Of a stretch of 64,000 nucleotides of DNA, positions 46,995 to 57,203 are shown one piece after another. Position 1 is the stretch's first letter. Every line of letters starts with the position of its first letter. A program made the position numbers and the translations under genes. The stretch is from Aotearoamyces nothofagi (Eukaryota; Ascomycota; Leotiomycetes; Leotiales; Tympanidaceae). Where the stretch lies: contig JADDTR010000032.1 in assembly GCA_015345905.1 (NCBI GenBank), positions 1 to 64,000 on the forward strand, read 5' to 3'. The notes beneath the pieces are model-generated. The model searched no databases, was not told the DNA's origin, and worked only from the letters and a program-made list of their open reading frames with translations.

Positions 46995-48694
46995 GAGAGA
47001 CGTATCTAGCGATGATTGTATATAACATTTAGCAGACCAATCCTGTTTCCTCTCGAAGGGTTGATATATATAGGCAGAGGATAGTGTATGGAGAAGTCAT
47101 CTAGATTTATCTAAATGGCTGTGGCATGGCCCTGCAATCATTTTTCTTCTCCAGCATTACGTTTAGCAGTTGTGTTTAGTCTTTCACAATATTATCACTA
47201 ACGCAGGAAGCCGCTATGATCCCAACGTGACACCAACTCAATTAACCCATGCATACAGCACAACCTCCGAAATTCCTACAGCTCCATATTCCAAAGCCTG
47301 CTTCCCATGACTAGGAAATCCCATGCTGTGCTCTGCTCATGGGGCCGGCGTTATCTCCACTGATAAGACTGATAGAAATATCCTTGAAGTCAGACCCTGG
47401 TTGAAAGGCTCTTCTTATCTGCGGAAGAGATGCTAAAACGAGCGAACCCTGCTGAGGAACGTATATTTCCCTGGGAGAGTAATATATGTCTCTCGGCTTT
47501 TGTTTTTTTTATTTTGGCCCCTTCTGGGGTTTGGATTATCATCTATCTATCTCTTATCACATGCCGTTCGGCGAAACGGCGTATTTGGAGAGCTTCAGAT
47601 CGGCTCCTCGATCTCGAGCTTTAGATTGCTAGGAACAATGACTTAGCGTATGCTTGGCTCCCCTCAACATCAGAACGAGCTGGAATCACGCACGTCTAGA
47701 TATCTCGATAGCTTGTTTGCTTCGGGTGACTGCATGCACGCTGGCAATTGTGCAGCTACAACATCGGCAGTTGATCGTATCCTCTTGTAATGGTTTACAA
47801 TCAAGCGTTGGGATGCAATCTGGGTATGTTATCTACTGGAAGTGGGTCTAGAAAGGGTATGAGACATCGTGTTGGGATTCGATAGAAGTCGTCGTGCCTT
47901 GATGTGGTGTACTTGGTCGGGTATCTTTGCAGCTCTGCGGCAGTTATTTTCCATGGACATGTTCATGTATTAGATAAATTGTGGCTGGATGAGACCCTTA
48001 TGGAGTAATCTCCAGGAAGATGTTAAAGCATTAGTAGATGATATAGATGATACTATTGTACTGGAAGACTGGTTGAGTTAATGCAGTGTTCAAATAGAGG
48101 CCATTCATTTGTCGTGGTAGTGGAATTATAAAGGAGAGTTTAAAAAGCTTATAAGTTGTGATATGTAAATATACCCCTTTTCGCTCTATTTGTCTCTCTA
48201 ATCATCTCAAATCAATCTAGGGCTCAGAGTCAGAATGAATCTTACTTTCATCCATCTCTTGTCTTTTGCCAGAGTTGTCTTAAAGTGAATGTCTACATAT
48301 AGATGTTAGCAATGAACATCTAAAATGAAACATAGGTCTTAAAAAGCAGGCCGATTTGAATTCAACAAAGCAGATTTTTGGCGCAATTCAAGATTAATGA
48401 TCTATCTTATCTCAGATATTCGATCTCGGAAGCACCCGGCTATACGACATGACCGTGCGCAACGTCGATGCTAGCGATGAAAACGAGGTTGCATTCTAGA
48501 GATTTAAAGACGTTCTCCAAAGGCCGGAATATCAGATTCCTACAGTCCCATTAGAATCTCTAGCCATCTATCGATAATCTCAAGAGAAGGCGAGCTTTAT
48601 TCAGGACATCTTGAGAATAATACCTCACATAAGCTGAACGAGAGTAAAAGATCTATCATTTAGTGGCACTAACTCACATATATAAACCTACATT
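46995..48694. other. 1.7 kb intergenic, with a possible coding relic at its right end
   Basis: No intact gene. From about 48418 a frame reads as protein-like sequence (FDLGSTRLYDMTVRNVDASD, and after one stop FKDVLQRPEYQIPTVPLESL) until about 48577. This may be a worn gene fragment (see findings). The promoter of the beta-lactamase-like gene lies in the last bases. Confidence 0.45.
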
Positions 48695-49930
48695 ATGGCG
48701 ACGACAGAAGTATATAAACTTCTTGGAGAATTAGACAGACAAAATACTTCAGGGGTCGTCGTCGCGGCCATAAACCGCCATGGCGAAAGTCTTTTATCGG
48801 CAGCATCAGGAAGACAGGGTCTAGACAGCGATACTCTAATAGACGTTGATTCCGTGTTCTGGATAGCATCTTGTACGAAACTTATCTCAGTTATTGCATT
48901 GATGCAGCTAGTCGAGACAAAGAACGTCGGCCTCGACGATTCAGATTTACTCGAGCACTTTTGTCCCGAGCTAGCAGATGTAGAGATTTTGGATTCAGTC
49001 GAGAACGGGACTATAAAGACAACCCCCAAAAAGAAGCGCATTACTCTACGTCAGCTCATAATACATACTGGTAACTACTCCTCCCAAAGCACTATATGCC
49101 TGTATTGACTAGGCATAGCCGGGTTTGGCTATACTTTCTTCAACGAAGGAATATGGGATCTAGTCGAGAGGAAGAATGAGAACGACGAATTCCAAGGAGA
49201 TGTTGGATTGCTTAATCAACCTCTTCTGTATGAGCCTGGCACTGATCGTGCTTACGGTATCGGCATTGACTGGGCCGGGATATTCATCGAACGATTCACA
49301 GGCAAGACGTTGGAGCGATACATGGAAGACAACATCTTTCGACCACTGCAAATGGCATCCACATCATTTCAACTAAAGCCAGAACTTCGCTCCAAGCTTG
49401 CCGGCATGCACCAAAGACATGCTGACGGCACCTTGACTAACGAGCCACATATCTACAAACCAGCTCGATACCCCGCCGGCAATTATTTCTGCTCAGCTGG
49501 TGCTGGTCTATTCAGTACTGCGGGCGACTACTGCCACATTCTCGCGACACTGCTCAACGATGGACTTTCTCCTCGGACTGGGAATAGGATATTGGAAAAG
49601 GCTACAGTCGACGAAATGTTCACGAGCCAGATCCCGAACTGGCATGAATATGCCGCAAGAGGAGCTGATGCTGTTCGTACTGACCTCGTAACTCCTGCAT
49701 CGTGTGCCGGGGTGAAGGTCACCGATAAGCAGGGATGGGGAATCACATTTCTGCTAAGAGGAGAACATTTCACGAGGGCGTCTGGAGATGGGTTGCCGAA
49801 TATATATTGGAGTCTTGATAGAGAGAAGGGTGTTGCCGCTATTGTACTCAGTCAGATATTGCCGTATGGAGACCCGGTTATTACTCGGCTTGCGTCTGGT
49901 GTTTTTAGGGCTGTATATAGGGGGTTATGA
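48695..49930 (+). CDS. Beta-lactamase-fold serine hydrolase (LovD/EstB-like)
   Basis: Two exons, 48695-49070 and 49113-49930; 397 residues. Class C beta-lactamase-related fold, which in fungi covers esterases, transesterases such as LovD and proteins of unknown role. The SxxK motif is SCTK in FWIASCTKLISVIALMQL; the Tyr of the second motif is in DRAYGIGIDWAG; a late IYWSLDREKGVAAIV strand takes the place of the KTG/HxG box. Intron 1 sits directly after LRQLIIHT and the join gives HTGIAGFGY, as in the family. No signal peptide, so probably intracellular. It is not next to any polyketide synthase, so a LovD-like role has no support from context. Confidence 0.9.
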
Positions 49931-51085
49931 TAGCGATAAACAAAATATGATTTCCTGTCTGTGAAGCGCTAGAATTCTCATGTTAGTCAATGATGATCGC
50001 TTCTAGATAAACTACAGTGTCGTTCTCAATAAACTGTAAAGTGTATAGTTTTTTATTTGGTTATTAGTTACAGGTTTCTATTCAATTAGAATATATTACT
50101 TATTCTCGGTCTTTTAGGTTCCCAAAACCCTTTATTTCTCACGGTAAAAGATATAATGATTTTTTTTTAAGAATAAAGTTGTGATAGTTAATCTAATCAA
50201 TATATATTGTTAATTATAAAATATTTCTATCAAAGCCACTGGGGTGTCCGGGGAATTAATTATCAAGCCGCTAGAAAGGAGTGCTTACTTCTATAGCAGA
50301 AGAAAACTTTAAGCAATACTGTGATGAAATGAAACGTCATGCTAGCCTAGCATTTGTGATCATCTACTAAGCCGTACAAGCCCTCTCTACATCCTACATC
50401 AGCAAAGAGCAAGCATTTTATCCCATTTCTTTAGAAGAAATAAAATATCCTAATAATTATATAACTGTCATTTAATTTTGCAAGTCTTCCCAAGTTCATA
50501 CCAGACTTCAAGTCACGTGCCTTTCTCGAATTCACTCACTTCAAGCTATATGTATTCAAATAAGCAATTTCCTCATAAGTCCTAACAGGAGTGCCGGCTC
50601 GGTTGGAATTAAACTCCGATTTAATCCAAAAACTGTATGATTAACTAACCTCTTGCAAGTGCAGGAGGATAGTAGACTTGGAAGCTCAGTTCGTCTGGTT
50701 TCAGTTGTCCCTGCTCCAGCAAGCAGCTCAACTTTTTGTTACTTTTTTTTTGATAAGCTTTGCTAGATAAGTGAGAGCTTTTCGTTTTTTATTTTTGAAG
50801 GTGTTTGTACATTTTTGACGATAGTCAACTCGAAACTGGATGTCAATTTAGTTGATAGGGTAGGCCGATGTATGATATAGAGAAATATTTTAATGCATGC
50901 TACTTGGTCTCGGTTATACCCTAAGCTCATGCTAGTTATTAATGTCAGCTTTCTAGCATCTGGTTGCATAATGTTGTACAATTGGGGGTGAAGGCAGCTG
51001 TCGGGGACCAGCGACAGGATCTATAACAACGCCAAAATACCCACACAGCCTTAATACCAGTTCAGAACAGTATTATACCAAAGAA
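49931..51085. other. AT-rich intergenic region
   Basis: About 1.15 kb, AT-rich from 50000 to 50250 with many T-runs. I find no gene or recognisable element. It flanks the decayed Yju2 copy, and the composition fits DNA mutated by RIP. Confidence 0.45.
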
Positions 51086-51767
51086 TTACACCGAAGATGG
51101 CTTCTTTTTAATACCCAGAGCTGCTGAGAAATCCTTCTTCCTTTTAACAGCCCTCTTGAAAGTTGGTTTTCACTTCCGTACCATCCTTGCCTACCCTTTC
51201 GATTCGGGCATTCCTTGTTTGTATCTCGTCGAGCGCATCAGCCACAGCCATTTCCCGTTTTGCATCAATAGCCTTCGTCTCCAGTTCTACCATTGTATTT
51301 CGTTCCCCTTCCTCGGCTTCTGGATGGCCTAACCTTTGTTCTTCGCTATGGTTTCCTCCACCGATACGCCAGGGCTCTGTGTTTCTCTTTGCGCCTCTTT
51401 CACATTCGTGATCCATCTAGATTCTGGGCTAGCCCTGCTAATAGAGCACTAGATTGGGTATTTGTAACATACATTCATAGGACCGATCTTAAAATTTATT
51501 TCGCCTGAGTATCTAGTGCATCTAATATAAAAACGATAAATGGGAATGCTAAAGTATTTCTTCGTAGTTGTCTCTTTACGCGTATTGAACTTGCGCCCCT
51601 TGTAGATATACTCATCGCACAGTATACATTTCATAGCAAGTGGCGCCATCAGACGCACAGTTTAGACTTTGGGTCCGGAATTCTTGGGCGCACGAGAACG
51701 GGTGATCTTCGAAGGATCGAAGTTGGGGGGGGGGGTAGTATTTCTCTAGAACCTTTTGCTCAGACAT
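51086..51767 (-). pseudogene. YJU2: Decayed copy of splicing factor Yju2/Cwc16
   Basis: Read right to left. The start MSEQKVLEKYYPP (ATG at 51767) is the conserved Yju2 N-terminus. A run of 11 C at 51735-51725 shifts the frame; a TAA at 51664-51662 stands where Gln is expected (VxTVRLMAP). The zinc-ribbon part follows: [17 protein letters not shown], then [10 protein letters not shown], where the last Cys of the second CxxC is Tyr. An intact GTATGT...TAG intron separates PMN from MDHECERGAKRNTEPW. The coiled-coil LETKAIDAKREMAVADALDE is present, then a further frameshift and an apparent deletion before the normal C-terminal end KRKKDFSAALGIKKKPSSV and its stop at 51086. Intron retention shows DNA-level duplication, not a retrocopy. 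The working gene should be elsewhere. Confidence 0.85.
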
Positions 51768-52166
51768 GGTGAGGGAATAATAGCTTTTACTGCAGTAGTT
51801 TTAGACGCCGAACAAAGTATTAGGTTATGTATTCACAAGTTTGAGGTGTTGATTGTTCTCAAATCGTGTTGCCACTGCTGTGCAACTTAGAGTAAGTTCG
51901 AGGTCGTGAGGCTGGATAAGGAAGAAGGCTGAAAGGCTGAGGGTGGCGACCGATAAGAAATTTGGTCAGCAATCAATCTTGCACTAAACTATGTCGGCGC
52001 GTCTCCCGATTATGTATTCAACAACGCGCCTCCCTCTGCAGAATGCGCCTGAACGATTGATGATTGTGTACGATTATTTGAAACATTACATAGAGTTGAA
52101 GAATCCTAAGATTTTCTACCGCTTCTCCTTTCTAGAAAAGAAAAACCTACTGGTCCGGGTAGCAGA
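51768..52166. other. Spacer between the Yju2 relic and APC6
   Basis: About 400 bases containing the APC6 promoter and leader. The open frame at 51991-52182 overlaps the true start in another frame and is not conserved-looking. Confidence 0.5.
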
Positions 52167-54102
52167 ATGGAGAAGTTCTTGAGGGATTGGCGCCAGGACG
52201 CACTGAATAAACATCAATACGATTCTGCAATATTTATAGGGGACAAGCTATTAGCCTTAACAAGTACTCTCATGCCTTCGCCTAATGCTTGCCTTTGCTA
52301 ATGATAATTACACAGACAACGACAAGGATGCCTTCTGGCTCGCCCAAGTCCACTTCTCCACAGGAAACTATACTCGTGCTCAAAGCTTTCTCTCAAAACA
52401 AGACCTCATAGCTCGAAATCCGTCCTGTCGATACCTGGCCGGCCATTGTCTGATAAAGCAAGGGAGATTCGACGAAGCATTGAATATTCTGGGCGACAAG
52501 AACCCTACACATTTAGTCTCGAGCGCAAGCAATAGTCGGCGGAAACTACAACACACAAGCGGGCATGGCCGTAACGGCACTATTCACCACAGCAAGGTGT
52601 CTTCAAAAGTAGAGAGATCAGGGCGGAGAGATGAGGCAGCACAAGAGGAGGCTGCCAACATACGGTTCGAAGCAGCAATGTGCTTTTTAAGAGGTCTGTG
52701 CTATGCCAAACAGAATGCATTTGATCGGGCAAAAGAATGTTACAAGGATGCAGTTGGTATCGATGTACAGTGCTTTGAGGCGTTCGAGCAGCTCATGAAG
52801 AACTGCTTAATGTCACCCGATGAAGAATGGCAGTTTCTGGAATCCTTGGACTTTGACGCAATATCAGCAGATGACACATCGTCTTCACAGGAAGCGGCCG
52901 AGTTCACCAAGATGCTCTATACAACAAGGCTATCAAAGTATAAAAACCCTGCTACATTCACAACTGCAACAGAAACTCTGTCGACGCATTATAATCTAGC
53001 AACGAACCCGGATCTCCTGCTTTCTAAGGCTGATCTGCTGTTTACGCAGTGTCGGTTCAAGGAGGCTCTTAGGATAACAGACTCTATAATACAAGACGAC
53101 AAGTACAACTTTAGCATATACCCACTTCATCTTGCTTGCCTCTACGAGCTTTCTCAAAAGAATGCCCTCTTTCTCATCTCACACGACCTTGCAGATAATC
53201 ACCCAGATGAGCCATGCACATGGCTGGCGGTCGGTGTCTACTACCTAGCTATCAACAAAGTAGCTGAAGCTCGTCGATATTTCAGCAAAGCAAGTATGAT
53301 GGATCCACACTTCGGTCCAGCCTGGATTGGTTTTGCACATACATTTGCCGCAGAAGGCGAGCACGATCAAGCCATCTCGGCATACTCGACCGCAGCACGA
53401 CTGTTCATGGGCACACATCTCCCCCAGCTATTTCTCGGAATGCAGAATCTCCTGCTCAATAACATGACGCTTGCAGACGAGTTCCTAAAGACTGCCTATG
53501 GACTGTGCAAAACAGATCCACTGCTACTCAATGAGATGGGCGTTGTCTTCTACCACCAAGACCACCTCGATGCCGCCGTCACAATGTTCAACACGGCCCT
53601 CGACATCGCCGAAGAAATCGACTCTGAACCATCTGCTTGGATCTCCACCCGTGCCAACCTCGGCCACGCCTACCGCCGTCTCGGCCAATGGGATGCCGCA
53701 CTCACGGAATTCGACGAAGTCCTTCGCCAAGGCGGCAAAGACACCCAAGTCTTCTGCGCCAAAGCCCTCGTTCTGATGGAGCAGCACAAGGCCTTCGAAG
53801 CCGTCACCGTCCTCCACGAGGCGCTGTCGATCTCGCCACAGGACGCCATCGCGACCGAGTTGCTAAACAGAGCCCTCGATGAGACGGCGGAAGGTGATGG
53901 GGGCCTGGATATGGGCGCTGGGCTCGGTGACGAGGAGGACTTTGAGCGGGAGCTGTCGTTGAGGAAACGCGAGGCGGCGATTGCGTGTGCGGGACGGAGA
54001 GCGAGTAATGGGAAGGGGAAGCAGAAGTTTCGACCGAGGTTTAGTAGTGGGGTTGGCCCACTGGAGGGAAATAGTCTGATGGAGTTGAGCAGCGACGAGT
54101 GA
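52167..54102 (+). CDS. CDC16: Anaphase-promoting complex subunit 6 (Cdc16/Cut9), TPR protein
   Basis: Two exons, 52167-52263 and 52316-54102; 627 residues. The ATG at 52167 gives MEKFLRDWRQDALNKHQYDS, the family's usual start, and the join reads LLALTNNDKDAFWLAQVHFS. TPR repeats run almost through the protein (SCRYLAGHCLIKQGRFDEAL; HFGPAWIGFAHTFAAEGEHD; SAWISTRANLGHAYRRLGQW). An insertion of basic, Ser-rich sequence sits near residues 110-150. Cdc16/Cut9 forms homodimers and builds the TPR arm of APC/C, the ubiquitin ligase that drives anaphase and mitotic exit. The C-terminus after the last TPR is Gly/Asp-rich, then basic. Confidence 0.95.
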
Positions 54103-54387
54103 TTGATTGATTGATAGATGGGGTTGGAATTTCGGCATCAGCATTCGGGGTTAGCATATGGGATAGCATGCATGGATGGCGTTTCAAGGTTGTGGCATGT
54201 CTGAAGGTTGTCCAGGCCCATTTTTCAAGAGCGGGCATAGCTGAAATGAACCGATGTCAGAAGATTCAAATCCAATCATGACGCTCATAATTTTTATGTC
54301 TCCGGATAGGCTTCTAGATCCTCAGATCAATGATGGCAATGAATAAGCAGATACAACTTCTAACGTTACAACTGGATCTAAAGTAAC

Positions 54388-55723
54388 TTATATCGTGCTA
54401 TGCCGCCGCACCTCGTCGTCCGGATCCGCTTTATCGGACGCTCCATGGGACGCATTACTCATCGAACTATGTTTCTTCTTCTCATCCTTATCCCGAATGA
54501 AGGACAGTATGCTCGTGTGCTTCTTCGTGTTATTTTGCGACTGGCTCTCGTCTGTGAAAACGGAGGTCAGGAACTCGACGCCGTCGCGGGGACTGGGTTT
54601 GCGGCTTGCGGTTTGTGCGGCGAGGGTGATTCGGTGGTCAATATAGGCGGACCAGGGCTTGCTGAGGCCGGGGAGAGTGATAGCAACATGGCAAAGGGTG
54701 GCTTGGAGACATGTGATTATATTTATCCTGTAGTGGGTGTTAGTTTGGGAGTTGGGAGGTGGAAGTGGAGAGAATGGTTTACTTTGGGGAAACCCCGTCC
54801 TCGCTGGAGGAGGTTATGAGGACTGTACGTAGAGTGGCGAAAGCGATGAGTAGGAGGAAAACTAGGCAAATGATGGCGAGGTGGATCCGGTGGGTACGAT
54901 CCTTAACGGTTTGTACGAGAAAGAAGGGGACGATAAATACTACGCATCATTATCAGTCTCTTGGTGCCTAGATATATGGGCGGGACCAAAATGAGTGAAA
55001 CTTACACGATATATAAGTTCCCATGTTCATAGCATAGTAGCTCCAAAAGAAGCTGCCATTGCCAGTAGAACCGCAGGAATCTAAAGTGTCCTTTACGAAG
55101 TTCTGCTGAAATGGCCAGCAACCAAAAAGGTTCATACAAATGACTGCGATGCCGGCTGACACAATGAAAACCATCGAAGCAGTAGCCCACTTAAACGCTA
55201 TCGAGTTAGATGTCAGACGTAGATACACCACCGATATCGACACCTTAACGGTCCAGTTGGAGAAATAATATAGTAAGTTAGACGCATATTTCAACTGCAT
55301 CACTTGTTAGCTGCTGAGACGGTATCGGACGTGGGATCTTCTTACTTTTGAGTCCACTTCGGCGGGATTGACAGGCGGATGCTTGGCGAGTACGAACATA
55401 GCGATACCAATACCAAGAATGGCAATCTGTATGATCTAGATAACAGACAGATGTTAGAAGTGATACCGATAAGGCCCAGTGGGGTAGGGCTAGGTATCGT
55501 ACCTGCGAGACTATAATAGCACATGATGCGAAAGTATTCGTCCTGGAGAATCCGCGTATGTAGAATCGCGCAACTGTAGTGCCTGCGCCGATGAGGTAGA
55601 ACACCACCAGACACGCCTACGAAGCAAAACCCACGTCAGCACAGCTCTTGCAATTCTGACAGCGGCCGACAAGACCGCAAAAATACAAATAGAACGTCTT
55701 ACGATATAGCCCGCGATATTCAT
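54388..55723 (-). CDS. Fungal rhodopsin-like (PF20684-type) integral membrane protein
   Basis: Six exons read right to left: 55723-55703, 55616-55503, 55435-55346, 55294-55006, 54939-54783 and 54727-54388; 336 residues. Exon 5 ends at AA|GTAAAC, because the earlier GTACAG donor would give a stop. Seven membrane segments are suggested: ACLVVFYLIGAGTTVARFY, IIQIAILGIGIAMFVL, YASNLLYYFSNWTVKVSI, MVFIVSAGIAVICMNLFGCW, SYYAMNMGTYISLFIVPFFL, LAIICLVFLLLIAFATL and IITCLQATLCHVAITL. The soluble tail is Ser/Lys/Asp-rich. This very large Pezizomycotina family has unknown function; no retinal-binding Lys is claimed and there is no CFEM domain. Donor and acceptor choices for the small first exon are the least secure part. 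Confidence 0.83.
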
Positions 55724-56741
55724 CCTGCAAGCGCCTCTCTCCCAGCGCAGCAATCAACCAGATATCGACGTTTCACGTCCTTTCGCTCTCGGAGGGTATC
55801 GCGATACCGAAAGAGACGTCGCCTGGAACCTTCATTTGATGCAAAATATATCTTAATCTGCCTGCGTGGACCTCCATTCTTATTATGTCGCAATCGACAG
55901 TATAGTCACTTTTATGTTCCAAGCCTTATCGTTGGGTTGGGTTGGGCTGTTCGGCCACTCATTCCTCCCGGAAATGGAAATTGTTCTAGGCGAAAGGTTA
56001 ATTTGGGGGTTTGGAGCCGCAACCGGCCAAGAAAGAAGAAGATCCCCGATTCTAGGGCGCATACTTAGTCTGGAATCAGATACTCGGATGGGTAGGGTGC
56101 TTTTTCAGATGACGCGACTGATATTTTCGGTTGATATCTGATCTAAGTGTCTGCTGGTTTCCTGGGGTGGAGTACCGGAATCGGAGATGCGCTTTAGGGG
56201 TGCTTGAGATCTAGAACGATTGTGAATTTTACATGTAACACAGCACATGTTACGAAACGTCTCCTTAAGGGTTTGGGGGTTGGTGATTCTAGTGGTGGTA
56301 TGGCATACTGTTAGATTTGTGGGATTCCTCGAGACGATGCTTCACGGAGACATCTCCGTAACCACACGGTTGCATTGTGCCATTTTTAGACCAATGCAGC
56401 CAACTGACTGTACGGGAGCGGCGTTGAATCTCGAATCATATGAAAGGTTCACAGGTTTTGTACTTGGCAGACGGATGCGACGTTGTGGTTGGGTAAGAGC
56501 TACGCCAGGTAAGCCTGCGTGCGAGTCATTGACATTGTTGTGTGAACATGACGGAAGATTCCAACCCTCATATAGAAGCTCTCTAGATACAAATGCTCTC
56601 TGCCATAAACAGTGCCAGAGATCGGTAGAGGTACAGTATCTAATGCAATCCCTTTATGCCAACGCCCATTATCGGGACCCTTTGCCCCAATTGCTATCCC
56701 TCATACTCGTACAAAATATTCTTTCACTGGTCTCTGCCTCT
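55724..56741. other. Intergenic
   Basis: About 1 kb with the rhodopsin-like gene's promoter on the left and the 3' flank of the GPI protein on the right. The plus-strand open frame 56247-56774 overlaps the GPI gene antisense and shows no family features. Confidence 0.45.
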
Positions 56742-57203
56742 TCAGAGAAAGCCTGCAACGCCGATTGCAAATAGTGCGGCACCGAGTCCCATCATTGGCG
56801 TGTCTTTTCCTCCTACAGCGTGGTTCGTGGATGTTGCACTGGCTGCGCTGGCAGCAGTTGAGGCAGCGACTGCAGTACTAGAAGTAACTGAAGCAGCAGA
56901 TGAAGTAAGTGCTTGACTGGCGTCGACTAGAGAACTCTCAGCACCGGTTGTTGGGGAAGCTGCCACAATCACAGAGTCTATTGATGTAGGAGTACCGGCT
57001 GTTGCTGTTGATGAGCCCGCGAGAACTGCGCCACCGACTGAGGCGATATGGGATGCTTCTGATAGTGCTTCTGAAGCAACGGACGTAGCATATGCAACTA
57101 CAGCTGCACCAGCAGCTGTAAGGTCGGAGAGGCCGTCCGCAGAGACGGTACTTGAAAGGAAGGTGACCACGAAGGCCAGAACGGAGAAGTTGATGAATTG
57201 CAT
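56742..57203 (-). CDS. Small Ala/Ser/Thr-rich GPI-anchored protein
   Basis: Single exon, 153 residues, read right to left. N-terminal signal peptide MQFINFSVLAFVVTFLSSTV with cleavage likely near SADG. The middle is almost wholly Ala, Ser, Thr and Val with no Cys. The C-terminus GKDTPMMGLGAALFAIGVAG is a hydrophobic tail, as for GPI addition. Probably an O-glycosylated surface protein; no named family recognised. Confidence 0.85.
   Translation of the reverse strand: MQFINFSVLAFVVTFLSSTVSADGLSDLTAAGAAVVAYATSVASEALSEASHIASVGGAVLAGSSTATAGTPTSIDSVIVAASPTTGAESSLVDASQALTSSAASVTSSTAVAASTAASAASATSTNHAVGGKDTPMMGLGAALFAIGVAGFL

Noticed and set aside
40754-49930. SDR, dioxygenase, permease and beta-lactamase-like genes as a secondary-metabolite cluster
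   Set aside because: No backbone synthase, regulator or cytochrome P450 is present, spacing is wide and the dioxygenase is dead.
51720-51745. G-run followed by TAGTATT, matching the right end of the element at 43325
   Set aside because: It is the reverse complement of the KYYP codons of the Yju2 relic (AAATACTACCCC...). The TIR core AAATAATCTTGG is absent, so the match is chance.
51991-52182. 63-codon open frame before CDC16
   Set aside because: It overlaps the true CDC16 start in another frame; CDC16 begins MEKFLRDWRQ at 52167 as in the family.
56247-56774. 175-codon plus-strand open frame
   Set aside because: Overlaps the GPI-protein gene antisense, has no recognisable motif and no conserved-looking start.
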